This document shows, in pieces, positions 11,182-22,115 of a stretch of DNA of 64,000 nucleotides (the stretch's first letter is position 1; each line of letters opens with the position of its first letter). A model generated the notes under the pieces. The model was given only the letters and a program-made list of their open reading frames with translations, was not told where the DNA came from and did no database searches. Source of the DNA: Forficula auricularia (Eukaryota; Arthropoda; Insecta; Dermaptera; Forficulidae). Location of the stretch: NCBI GenBank assembly GCA_024734495.1, contig JALMQS010000073.1, positions 2,792,740 to 2,856,739 of the forward strand, written 5' to 3'. The position numbers and the translations under genes were made by a program.

Positions 11182-11636
11182 TCAAACAAATAAATAATAT
11201 ATATATACAGATATATCATCTTGATATATATGTGTATATGTTTATTTGCATCAAGCAGAGGACAATCTCTTTGTTTCTCTTTGTGAATCACAATAATTAT
11301 TAGGATTGCTTTTTAAGACTTTGTTGGTTGGGGTGATGAGGTTTGAAGAGACTTTCTGGTTGGTGAATTTTAGGAATTATTTTTTTTTAATATGCTTTTA
11401 TTTCTCAGTAATTTTTTTTAATGAAGGGGATTGTTTTCAAACCAGTAATTGATAAAAAAGAATTTTTATTTAATGCAATCATCTGTTAAGTATTCCATAA
11501 TGACTATAATTTGTAGCTAATTTTAAAAAGGGCTAATTCTAAACTAAATAGAATATTGGGGATGAATGGTCCCTAATTCCCCACCATGATTTACTGATCT
11601 ATCTTAAAAGTGAATGAAAAAGGTAAATTTAGAATT

Positions 11637-11657
11637 AAAAAAAAAAAAAAAAAAAAA
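11637..11657 (+). repeat. A21 homopolymer
   Basis: A run of 21 adenines. It could be a retroposon tail, but no element body is recognisable on its 5' side. Confidence 0.6.
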
Positions 11658-11659
11658 TT

Positions 11660-12180
11660 GGCCGAAAATTGAAAAACTTGGGCCTCTTGGCTAATAAAAA
11701 AGAATTTTCGAGTTCCATAATGGATAAACGAACCGAGAGCGCACAGTCCCTGCCTATTTCTAGTTCAATATACAAAAAATTCTCTAATCCCTCACAAGAT
11801 GAGAGGAGAACTTTTAAAGAATTGCAAGGCGAGTATTTATTCTCCTCCTGAGGACGGCACTTGCAGCTTGGGATTCTCTGTTCAAACCAAACAGTAAGAA
11901 AGTTATTTATTCTCAGTCAAGGAAGTAACTTGAGCCCTTCTTGCGAATAGTAGTACCTAAAGGTACCTCGGATCCTGAGGTCAGAGCCTCTCCTCGACAA
12001 GCCACAGAGTCTCCGTTCAGCTTGCTTGTTCGCAAACCTAAAACGGAGAGCTCACTTCCCTGAACGACAACAAAGAATTCCAAGTTTTCTTTGATTTGTC
12101 ATTTGACGCGCTGATTGGATTGAATTCCAATCGGAAGAAGCGAAACCCATGCAATTTTAATTATTTGTTAAAAACCCTCG
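11660..12180. other. Mixed-composition region, no gene recognised
   Basis: GC is higher than average, with a 60-codon frame at 11669-11851 rich in Ser, Lys and Glu. I see no domain and no second copy, and do not call a gene. Confidence 0.35.
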
Positions 12181-12212
12181 AGGCACACAGGTTGAGAAAC
12201 ACTGTCCTAAAC

Positions 12213-13426
12213 AAATATACTACACTCAGGAACACATAAAACATATTAATATAATAATAAATAATAAAAATATTTACTTAGGTTCTGTCTAAATGGCATT
12301 GTAAAAAATAGATATTATCTAAATACAAATCAATCAATAAAAATTGAATTTCTATAACTTTTGTTTATTTTCTTTACTGTTCTAAATCGAAGTCGAGAGG
12401 TAAATAAATATTGATTTTAAAATTACCACAATGTCATGAATAAATATTATTGCCAATTGCCAATTAAATTATAAAAATACTACTACTAATATTTGCCGTA
12501 ATATAAAATGTTCGTGTGAATTTTCCGATTTAATATTTATTTCTACTTTTTCGCAAAGAAAAGTGAAATAAATATTTAAATAATTTATTTTTTCATTTCT
12601 ATAAATAAATTGAAAAAATAAAATAAAATTACAAGTACCATAATCTTATATTTATATATTTTCATTGTTAAAAATGTATTTGCCTTTGTGTTTGTTCTCT
12701 TGAATAGGAAATATGGTTGTATAACTAGTAGGCGATTTTACCATAGAAATCTATATAATATGTTTTCGATGTATGTGACAATTGTCATATTAGGCCATAA
12801 ACTAATGCAAATTTCATCAAATTATTCTTAAATATATCTAAAAACTCTTTCACAATATTCGATATTATTTTAAAATAAGTAAAAACAGTTTTGTTGGTTC
12901 CTTAATTTCACTTAGGAAAAACTGCGAGATTTTCACAAAAGTCAATTGTTATGCATATATACATATATTGTTTGCTGTATTAATGCGTATATATTGTTAT
13001 GTATATACTAGCTTTGCATAAAATTGTATTTATTACTAATCAAGAAAATTAGGGAACTTTGCTGAGTTTATAATCTTGATCTAATCTAACATATTTTAAA
13101 TTTTTTAAACGGATAGAAAGATTTTATTTAATATGTTCATGAGCACATATATAGAACAATATGTTATGTATAAATACTAACACAATTATTGCAAAATGCT
13201 GGAATATTACAAGTAATTTTTTTATGGAACACAATTGGATCACTTGGTGACCCGCGGGTCATAGGTTGCCACGCCTGATGTTGTTTTATTATTTTTTTTA
13301 AAGCAACTATATTTTATCATATTTTTAGTGAAAAGGGAGAATTTCTTCAGAAACGTTTGAATTATTAATAAACGCTTTATGATTGTATTTTAAAAATGTA
13401 TTAATTTAATAATAAAATAAAAAATA
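12213..13426. other. AT-rich spacer
   Basis: No gene. Local short inverted repeats such as TTTATTTCAC and its complement occur near 12540-12575, at a level expected from composition. Confidence 0.45.
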
Positions 13427-14330
13427 GTCTAGAACAGGGCTGTCCAACCCGTGGCCCACGGGCCGCATGCAATGAGAGTGGACCAACATCAAATCATAAA
13501 CTTCCTTAAAACGATTTATATATGTAGAGATTTAGAGATATATTTAATTACTAATTTCGATGATTTTTTTCAAGAATAAAATTCACTAAAAACAAAATTA
13601 TAAGCTCAACTATATAAGATAAAAATATAACGAAGTTTCGAATATTTGAAAATTCTTCTAATTCTCATTTTTTCATTTGATAAAATATTTATTATTTCAA
13701 TAACTTATATGCTACTGACACTAACCAAATCTATAGTTATCATTCTAGTACATCAATGAGACAAGGAATTGGGGTTTTCTAGAACAATCACAATTAATTG
13801 ATAATTTCACTCCTGGACTAAAACTTGTCAGGACTCTTATTTTAGATCTTTGCACGTTTTTACATATTAATAGATAGTGGATAGTCAGGGACCCTTTTAT
13901 AATATAAATTATCATTCTTAATTCCCTCTTTAATCCCATTTAGTTAAACCAGGCTGACCAACCGTGGCTTAATATAAAGTCATAAATTCCTTAAAACATT
14001 GAGATTTGTATGTAGATACTGGAAATCACACAACAATTTGGCCCTGATAATTTTTTCTCTAAAATAAGAAATCTTAAAATCTACTGAGAAGTTTTCGAAA
14101 AATAAAAGTTCTAATTTTGAATCTGGAAACTAGATTTCAAGATTTCCGAAAAAATAATAATCATTTTCATCTATTTTCGAAAAGTAATATTAGAAGCTCA
14201 ACTAAGAACTGAAAAGATAATAAAGTTCTTATTTCTACATTATTAACTATTTAATCCCCGGTCAGAGACAAATTTTTTTCTTCAAATCTGACCCGAGTGA
14301 ACCAAAAGGTTGGACACCTCTGGTCAGAAT
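13427..14330. mobile_element. hAT-type MITEs, two related copies
   Basis: Terminus CAGGGCTGTCCAACC at 13435 and its complement GGTTGGACACCTCTG at 14308-14322; flanks GTCTAGAA and GTCAGAAT resemble an 8-bp duplication with a one-base loss. A second internal start, CAGGCTGACCAACCGTGG at 13950, is followed by the same TCATAAATTCCTTAAAAC block that follows the first start, so two copies lie in tandem or nested. No transposase remains. Confidence 0.6.
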
Positions 14331-15169
14331 TAGTCGAAATACATTTTTCACTTGATGGGGTAAGTGTAAATACTCGAAGTTGCCTAGGACTGTAAATAAT
14401 CTAACTCTAACTTTGAGACAGAAGTTAGTTTTGAAGTTTGGAAAACAGGAGAGAAGAGGAGATTGAACATTTGAATCTAATATGGCCTGGAAAACTCGGA
14501 GTTCAAAGCAAGATTCTAATGGGTTGAGTTACGTCGGTCATATATAGTGTGCGGTCATTGTGGTGAATGCAGTTTTACCATAAATCAATCGTTTGTGGCC
14601 TAGGTCCTCAATAATTAGTCTTTGACGAGTACAAGTAGCGTTCAACCTTGAAAGGTGATACGGAGGCGACGCCGGGAATGCTAGGAGTTGCATTTACTTT
14701 ACATGCATCGCTAATGTGGGGTTCATCAAAACCCTTTGCGAGAAACGCAATAATAATAAATAAAATGCGAACATGAAATCCTCGGGAAGAGAGAGAGCTC
14801 TTATATTTTTTAACTTAACTTATTTTTGTGTAAAATTATTTAATTCAAGGCCAATTTCTTATTGGGTCATATTATGATTTGAAAGAATAGTAGCCTACAT
14901 AGTATAATTACTCTGACTATAACGTCGTTTTTTGACGGTTCAGATGGTATTTGACCATTTTCTAAAAAGTTCTCAATCAATTTCGTTTAAAATTAAATCT
15001 AATTATTAATAATTAATTGTTTTATAATATCTATTAATTTCATATTTTTAAAAATTATTTCAAACGAGTTATTAGCTTTTTTCACATTGGACTACAAATA
15101 AACTACCCTTTAAAATTCAAATATTCTAATAAAAATTATTTTCTATAAAAAATGAAATAAAATAAAAAC
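14331..15169. other. Spacer with a possible LINE tail
   Basis: 14510-14770 is GC-richer and ends in AATAATAATAAATAAA after GAGAAACGC, a shape expected of a LINE or SINE 3' tail. No coding motif supports this. Confidence 0.35.
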
Positions 15170-15362
15170 AGATATATGAAATTAAATTGAAAGTTTTTGT
15201 GCCGAGGGTAACATAATTTTTATATATTAAAGGAGACAATAAAAGAGTGTGTCTTCTGCTGGAATTCTAAATTTTATTTATAACGAAACTAGTCTCGTAA
15301 TAAATAAAATTTATAATTTTATAACACACTCTTTTATTGTCTCCTTCAAGATATATGAAATT
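15170..15362. mobile_element. Fold-back retroposon, type A
   Basis: Perfect 14-bp direct repeats AGATATATGAAATT at 15170-15183 and 15349-15362 enclose a 165-bp insert. It starts with AAATTGAAAGTTTTTGTGCC, then AAGGAGACAATAAAAGAG, whose complement closes the element at about 15327. The centre has lost the CTGATGA hairpin but keeps CTAGTCTCG. An internal deletion derivative of the 3078-3373 type. Confidence 0.9.
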
Positions 15363-16888
15363 TCAATAAATTTAATTAAATGTGTAATTAAAAAAAACTT
15401 TTTGGCATTTCTAGTTGATTCGCCCCCAGAGAAAAGAAATTGAATATTTTCATAAAATTTCTTTTAAACTACAAAATTCTTAATCAAAATGCTATTTTCT
15501 TACACTAAAAAGGTAGTATGAACCTCCAGATAGATGAAATCGATAAAATAAAGAACGATTTCCTTCTCATTTATAATTCTTTTGGTCTGTTTTATCGAGA
15601 GGAAATGTCTCGATCAGAGACACATTATTTCTTATTGATTCAAGTTCATTCACTCTATAATATTAGAATATCTTTTGACTCGTAAACTATTGATTTTAGA
15701 CATTTTACTCATAAGAACTTTTCAGTTGTAAATTAAATATTCTTTAATAAAGCTCATTATATAAATTTGTGTACATCAAAGAGTTAGGCAATAATGGTAA
15801 AATTCTGCTGAAATTCTGCTCTAACGCCCTAGATATTCTACATATTTAAAAAACTTTAATGAAGAAAATATATTATATTATATATATATTTTTATGCTAT
15901 ATGTTTGATTTTTATATTTAACACTGCATAATGTAGCTCTTAAAAAAGTCTTCTATTAAAATATTTTAAAAAGTTAAAATTAATTTTTTAAGCCGCAATA
16001 ATGACATAAGTTCCAAAAGAAATGACAATCTCATAATTTTATCAACCTATTATATTCGTAATTTAATCATCAAATAGATCAAAGAGGGGTCGGATGTGCT
16101 ATTCATCCGACAATGCAAATTCCTGCTAGGGAAAGAATTCCGACAAAAGTCATTTTTATAGCTCTGATTTATTAAAACTTGTGAAGCTCTCTTGATATAT
16201 ATGTATATATAAGGAGAGAGCTTGGCACACCAATTTGTTTATATCTATTATATTAAAAAATTCCAAAGCTTCTATAAAACTTTAATAAAATATTGAATTT
16301 TTAAAATGAATAAATAATAAAGTTTTACACCCCGCGAGAATTCAATTTTTTTTTTTTTTCTCTCACAAAATGAAAAGTCATTTTTTTTTTTGTTACGCTC
16401 GTTTGGGACTCATTCATTTCCGTTTATTTTCCACTTAAATTATATCAATCGTTGGTTTACTTAAGATTTTATGGACTTTTCATTCTTTCTGTTTAACAAG
16501 GGACGAGGGCTCCTTCATTTCCACTCCCTTTGGCAAACCTTTTTTTCTCCCTCTCTTCTTCTTTGGCTATGTATATTTTAATAAGAAGCAGTATGAAATT
16601 TTAATAATGACTAAAAAGTAATTAACTTTTTTATTTGATTAGTTTTCTAGAGGAAAAGAATTATCTACGCGAAATGAATATCTAGTTATTTTTTTAACCT
16701 CAACGTCGCAAAACAAAGCAAAATAATTAAATGTCAAATGATTTGAATTGAAATCTATATAAAAGAATTAATCTCAATTGACGTTGGAAATTTAATTTTG
16801 TGCTATGTAATGTATTAATTTCATTTATTTTATTTTTTTTATTCTAAAATAAAAAGTCGTAGACTATAGGTAGAATATGGATATTTTT
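15363..16888. other. AT-rich spacer
   Basis: Contains several T runs (16346-16359, 16380-16391). No gene or named repeat recognised. Confidence 0.45.
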
Positions 16889-18182
16889 TCATAAAAAGAA
16901 ATCAAAGAGATTGTCCTCTGCTTGTTGAAAATAAACATATACTTATCTTATATATAATGAGTATAAATATGTATATATACAATTTCATTGTTAGAGATTA
17001 TAGTATTGAAGGTTTGACCTTTGTCATCAGTCTTTTTAATTAGAAATATTTTATCTATTATTTCTCATGTGTTCAACAATTCGCCTGTTATATGACATGC
17101 TTTGAGGAATAAGAAAAAGCGAATTTACCAACACCTAATTGGGTATTTGAAAAATAAATATTAAAATATTTCTAATTATAAAGACTAACTATGAAGATTA
17201 AAACCTTAGATACTATAGTCTCTAAGAAATAAATTATATGGTATATCAGTGGCGTGCGATCCATGGATGCTGTGGATGCGATGCATCCTAGAATTTCAAA
17301 CATTTGGAGTATTTTCATAAATATATAACGTTGACTTCAAATTTTCAGGAAGATCTTTAAATTTTCAAATTATTATGTTATTTTAAATATTTCTATAAAA
17401 AAACATTTTTGTTTTGAAAAGTATATTGGTTCTCGAAATGAAATAAAATGGTTGCATAGTTTCAAGGGGCAATTAAAATGAATGATTTCCCAGAAAAGTG
17501 TGCGAATAGAAGGTTTGAACTCCTTGCCTGGTAGATATATTTTTCCAGTTCAAGCATGTCAAAGACAAGTCTAGACGAGTTTTGGTCGAATAAAAATTGT
17601 TCTCGTTGAGGAACTATTAAAATAGTAATAATACAAAAAAGGAATAAATAAAAATGATTCGAGAATCTTTGGAGTAATCCATTTTTAAGAATCTCATTAT
17701 AAAGATCGGAAATAACTAAGAGTGCTCTATAGACAAGTCATAACTTGCTTACATAGCAATAGAATTAGGAGAAATTTAAAAGTTTCTTTAAGGACAGGCT
17801 GATTCATTGTGGAAGATGGTCGATTTCCATCTCAAGGACTGTGAAGTTAAAGTCACAAGATTTATCTGACTCCTACCCTCACTCACACAAAGCAATATCC
17901 GTTTGAAGCGAAGGTCTTAAAATATATTTTTAAAAAATCCAATGTTAAATTTGAAAATTACGAAAATGATGCCATATATTCGATGAAATTTGCAAAAAAA
18001 GCGAAGATTCAAATAAAATTTCAAAAAATGAAGGGTACTTTTTTAGACAGCATCCCCTGGTTGAAAAGTCACCAACCGCCACTGGTATATATCTATATGT
18101 TTATTTGCATCAATCAGAAGACAACCTCTTTGATTTCTCTTTATGAATCATAACTCTCGGCAAAACAAAATCTTCTCGATTA
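16889..18182. mobile_element. Fold-back type B split by a hAT element
   Basis: Left part 16889-17247 has AGAGATTGTCCTCTGC and GTTTGTTAGAGATTATAG-like arm sequence; right part 18084-18182 returns with GTTTATTTGCATCAATC, AGAAGACAACCTCTTTG and ends CTCTCGGCAAAACAAAATC, the reverse of the family terminus. Decayed apices are at 17003-17030 (minus: CTGATGA, CAAAGGT.. ACCTTC, AATAC) and near 17190. The hAT copy 17248-18083 sits in the right arm. Confidence 0.7.
17248..18083 (+). mobile_element. hAT-like non-autonomous element, copy 2
   Basis: Starts AGTGGCGTGCGATCC and ends CACCAACCGCCACT, so the terminal inverted repeats share AGTGGCG. Flanks GGTATATC (17240-17247) and GGTATATA (18084-18091) are an 8-bp duplication with one mismatch, as expected for hAT. 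Body matches 1114-1931. Inserted into an older fold-back element. No transposase frame. Confidence 0.7.
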
Positions 18183-19461
18183 AATATAGTAGATCTCCTT
18201 TTTTAAAATGAAATCATCTATTGTATAAGAGCTCCGTTTCTATATTTTTTACTTATAAGGGTTATATTAAAGATTTAGAGCTCCATTGACAACATACCTT
18301 TTAATCGGGCAAATATTTCGTTCGTCGACTGTGAGTACGATTTGTCCTCGAATAGGTTGATTTGAACTTGGATCCGCAGGTCTGTCAATAATTTAGTCAA
18401 TAACCTGATGCACCTGAAACAAATAAAAATATTAATTAAATATGCTATTACTAATAACGCTCGCAGGATTCCAAAGCGCTCAGTCAATCTTTATAAATTA
18501 CTTTTTTATTATTTAATTACTTAATATTTTAATTTAAGTTTATAATTTAAAAGACCTGTCTATAATTGTGTAAATATTTCCTCTCTATTTTTAAAAGAAT
18601 TATAATCATAATTTAGTTATTTTATAGTGTTTCTGATCGGTGATTTAGTGCCCACTTTCTAAAACTTGATTCAAAGTTATAAGTCAAATTTAATTTTTTC
18701 GGAATGAAGGAAGTAATTTACTGAACTTAATTTTTAAGGAAGAAGGGAATTTACTAATTTACTGAACTGAAGTCAAGATACGAAACAATAAATTCAGTTT
18801 TGAATAAAATTTTATTAAATATCCATATGGAATAATGATAGTTTTCTGTAGGACTCCAGTATGTCTTAGAAAGACATAATCGCTTACACAGTTTTAGTAT
18901 TATGTTTATTTAGATTTATATAGTGATCGATTCAGTGAATAAAAGTAAGTATGCACTAAATCCCTAGATGGAGAATAATATTTGACAGAATTTTCATCTA
19001 CGAAAGTAAGGCCGATATAACCATTGTCTCAAATACGAAATATACTTATATAGGAATATTTTTATTAAACATAAGATATAATACAATATTTAATTAATAA
19101 CCTGTAATTTAGAACAACTATGTTAAGCTCAGCAAAATAAAATTTTAATTTTATATTTTATTTATTTTTGTATTTATTAGAGATTAAACTAACACATTCT
19201 GAGGGAGCCAGGACATATTCATAAATTTTAGATAGCAGACGATGCCCGTTCGATAATTCAGTAGAAATTACATAACAAGTATCTTATGTAATGAAAAGAT
19301 AAAAATAATATTGATAGGAGAATGAATCCCTATGAAAAACAAAATAGAAATTTATTTAACAGAAACAAAATTCTATTTATTTCTCTTTGTTCTGAATATA
19401 TTCAAGATTTTTTTTAAACTCCTAACGTATACATTCCTCGTTTTCATTCTGCAACATCCAT
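18183..19461. other. AT-rich spacer
   Basis: No gene. TTTGAACTTGGATCC near 18361 vaguely recalls the B-box side of the SINE at 8490-8675 but is too diverged to call. Confidence 0.4.
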
Positions 19462-19520
19462 TCCATCCAAGGTCCTATGTTTGTATACTTTGTAAATAAA
19501 TGTTTGTATTTCCAAAACTA
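19462..19520 (+). mobile_element. LINE 3' end fragment
   Basis: AAGGTCCTATGTTTGTAT then TTGTAAATAAATG repeats the tail seen at 5420-5465. Two copies of the same short block with an AAAT-type end support a non-LTR family. Confidence 0.5.
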
Positions 19521-19710
19521 TTGACTGAATAAATCTTGAATTTTCTAGCTTCAGAATTTCAGATTAAAAATGAGGAATTTGTAATATATGTAATTTCATT
19601 CAAAAAACAAAATGAGGAAAATTAAAGAAAAAAATGAATGTGTTGTATACAGCTGTAGTTTATTAAATTTACAACAAAAAAGTTGCATTAATAAACCACA
19701 TCTTTTTGAT

Positions 19711-19790
19711 ATTTATTTATTTATTTATTTATTTTATTTATTTATTTATTTATTTTAAACGCCAATCGGCTTTGTACTACATATGAATTA
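19711..19790 (-). mobile_element. LINE tail with (TTTA)n
   Basis: (TTTA)n at 19711-19757 followed by AAACGCCAATCGGCTTTGTA. Read on the minus strand this is a short unique block, AAAGCCGATTGGCGTTT, ending in an AAAT repeat, the usual form of a non-LTR 3' end. Adjacent (AT)n follows at about 19816-19842. Confidence 0.5.
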
Positions 19791-20140
19791 GTAACAAAAA
19801 ACAAAAGAAAACATATATATATATTTATATATATATATAACAATGCAGATCAGATATATATATAACAATGCAGATCAGGATAATAGAGTTAGCACTATGA
19901 GTCCACTTCTCAGGGGTGAAAAACCCTCCTGACATTCCTCACGAACGATTGATAGTTTGATAGTTGATATGTTTCATCTTTTTAATTCGAACCGTTCATT
20001 GTCAAAAAATTTACTTCTTTCTATTTTAATAATATTTTTAAGCCTATGGTATTGAATTCATGCAATGTAGAAAACATTTTTTTATTGGTTTTATTGAGAT
20101 TTTAAGGCGAGTCATTATATTGACCACAAGTTAACGGAAT

Positions 20141-20290
20141 AGTCTATTGAAGGAGACAATAAAAGAGTGTCTTCTGTTGGAATTATAAATTTTATTTATT
20201 TATAACCAAACTCTTTTATTGTCTCCTTCAATATATAAAAATTCTGCTATTCTAGGCACAAAAACTTTCGATTTAATGAAAAGTCTATTG
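20141..20290. mobile_element. Fold-back retroposon, type A, reversed
   Basis: Perfect 9-bp direct repeats AGTCTATTG at 20141-20149 and 20282-20290. The 132-bp insert reads AAGGAGACAATAAAAGAG inward, then GTCTCCTTCAATATATAAAA and ends GGCACAAAAACTTTCGATTTA, so the family terminus lies on the right. The central ribozyme-like hairpin is deleted. Confidence 0.9.
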
Positions 20291-20572
20291 TTCTTAGAAA
20301 AAATAGAAATTGTATGCCCGATAACTATCTGCTACATGATGTCATGGAGGGGTGAATTTGTTATTCCATTACATGTAAATATTAATTCTATATCAATATA
20401 TACCTTTTATAGTGATTTTAAACAAAATAAACAATGTATAATGAAGCTTATTATTTAGAAAAGCGTAGCGAGCCTTGAAAAAGTTTTCACTTTTTCCTTC
20501 AATTCTAAAAGGATATCAAACCAATAGAAGAATCATGAATCTGATTTTTTTTGAATAATAATAATAATAGTC

Positions 20573-20760
20573 TTGCAACCGACCTGCCATATAGTGCGCA
20601 AGTTTCTCAATTGAAGATTATCCGGAGGTTCATGTGGGCCAGGGTGAATTCCCTTCCCACATCGGCCGAGCATAATCCCAAATAAGATCTGAAGGGATAG
20701 GTGAAATTTTTCCAGTGCAAGCTGAGAAACTCCATTAACTTGGATAATAATAAAAATGAT
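20573..20760 (+). pseudogene. R2-like LINE 3' end, C-terminus and tail
   Basis: 20573-20614 encodes TCHIVRKFLN and stops, the C-terminal peptide I associate with restriction-like-endonuclease non-LTR elements. The untranslated part runs to an AATAATAATAAAAATGA tail at about 20743. An AAT repeat also precedes it at 20554-20570. It is followed directly by an internal fragment of the same family, so the parts are out of order. Confidence 0.55.
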
Positions 20761-20763
20761 CAA

Positions 20764-21330
20764 ATCGACAGGAATGCTTCTCTACAATGGCTGGCCGATG
20801 GCTCTCTATCCTGAGACAGAAAGGGGCTGGCTATCCAAAATAGAATAATAAGAACCAAAAATTATGAGAAGCACATAATGAAGTTAAATGTGAAAGACAA
20901 GTGTAGGCGATGTGATTGTGTGGGTGAGTCCATCGAGTATATTATGGCAGGGTGCCCATCACTATCTGAGAATGCCTACCTTGAAAGGCACAATCAAGTG
21001 GCCAAATTGATCCACCAACAGCTAGGAATCAAATATGGGTTACTGGACACGAAAACACCTCCCTACTATAAATACCAGACGGTACCTGTCGTAGAATCGG
21101 GAAAATACATCTTATACTGGGACAGGCCTGTGTTAACTGACAGGACCATCGTCTATAACCGACCCGATATTCTTCTAATAGACCTTAACACCAGGTCAGG
21201 GATACTCATTGATATCGCTGATCCTCTAACACACATCAAAAAAAAAAAAAGAGTCTGAGAAAAGGAACAAATATGAGGAACTCGCCTGCCAAATTAAAGA
21301 GATCTGAAAACTGGAGAGGGTCTTTTTAAA
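20764..21330 (+). pseudogene. R2-like LINE: zinc knuckle and endonuclease part
   Basis: The frame holds SLQWLADGSLS, a stop (TGA where the family has an acidic residue), then LAIQNRIIRTKNYEKHIMK, CRRC, ESIEYIMAGC, YLERHNQVAKLIHQQLG, then RPDILLIDL and LIDIADPLTH. CX2C with a distal GC is the CCHC knuckle before the endonuclease, and RPD with D downstream fits the PD-(D/E)XK restriction-like endonuclease. The knuckle histidine is Tyr here. After an A13 run at about 21239-21251 the frame shifts by one and continues KRNKYEELACQIKEI, then TGA for Trp. Reverse transcriptase is absent. A dead fragment. Confidence 0.7.
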
Positions 21331-21918
21331 CCATATATTTTTTTTTAATTGAAAAACCAAGAGAGTTGTCTTCTACTGAATCCGTGTTGTTAGGATATTT
21401 TTTTTTAATTTTAAGTTTAGATCATTGTTAAAGCTTGGGAGTAAAAATGCCAGACTAAATTATTTTGGAAATAAATAGATTCGTGAAAAAAAATTCAAAA
21501 GCAAAATCATAATCATTCTGAATTTCCCATTAATAATTTTTCTAATCGTTTCCACGAGCAAATAAATAATTTCCAAATAAATGAGAACAAAAATGTTGAC
21601 CTTTTCATTCATCGAGGTGAATAAATGATCAAAACAATCTGTCTTCTCCTCGTGACACATGCATTTGATAGAAAATAATGCATTAAAAAAAAAGTAAAAA
21701 AAAAATTTATAGTATTTAAAACCCGTAGGTTGTTGGCATTATGCAATTATGAAACTTGAAATGCAGAGGCGGACATGGCGCCTGCCAGGAGGGAAAACAA
21801 CCCCGCAAAGGGAACATTCAATGTCGTTTTATCCTTTCACAAAAACTAAATACTGTTTTTGTTTAATGGCCAAAATTTTTTAAAACTTTTACCTACTTTT
21901 TATTTAACTTAAGCTTCT
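21331..21918. other. AT-rich spacer
   Basis: No gene recognised. Confidence 0.45.
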
Positions 21919-22107
21919 AGGGCCGGTTATATGTCGCAAAGTAAATGCTTTTTACCACTAACCAAGGGTAGATGGTAAATGGAGGGACTGGGATGGCCAG
22001 GCACTGAAAGTTCCTGTCATCTGATTGGCCATCCCAGCCCCTCCATTTACCATCTACCCCTTGGTTAGTGGTAAAAAGCATTTACTTTGCGACATACAAC
22101 CAGTCCT
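21919..22107. mobile_element. Compact palindromic MITE
   Basis: Arms of about 85 bp (AGGGCCGGTTATATGTCGC at the left, complement at the right; GGTAGATGGTAAATGGAGG and complement inside) with a spacer of about 25 bp and only a handful of mismatches. Flanks AAGCTTCT and AAGTCTAT match at 5 of 8, too weak to give a target duplication. The high arm identity suggests youth. Superfamily unknown; it lacks the CTGANGA motif and is not one of the fold-back retroposons. Confidence 0.75.
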
Positions 22108-22115
22108 AAGTCTAT

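Larger units (their letters stand above)
10731..11299. mobile_element. Fold-back retroposon, type B, best preserved
   Basis: Flanks CACATAATTA (10731-10740) and CACAATAATTA (11289-11299) are a 10-11 bp target duplication with one indel. The 548-bp insert starts GTTGAAAAGTTTTTGTTTTG, CCGAGATAGCAGAG, the terminus shared with type A. Arms of about 250 bp are highly similar, including GCTTGATGCAAATAAACATA and its complement at about 11238, and an inner palindrome at 11018-11030 (GAGTGTGAGCCCG). The right arm carries the most complete hammerhead-like core of the window. The left arm has lost one A of GAAA. Confidence 0.85.
9716..12204. mobile_element. Two hAT-type termini, possibly one element
   Basis: CAGTGCTTCCCAATC at 9716-9730 and GGTTGAGAAACACTG at 12190-12204 are inverted copies of a CAGTGNTTCYCAAYC terminus (12 of 15), typical of hAT elements; GCGGACCCCC at 9770 fits the same family. 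The 8-bp flanks do not match (CTCTAGAT, TCCTAAAC), and the interval holds LINE sequence and a fold-back element, so these may be ends of two different copies. Confidence 0.4.

Noticed and set aside
20219..20458. 79-codon open frame
   Set aside because: The first third is the right arm of the fold-back element at 20141-20290; the remainder has no motif.
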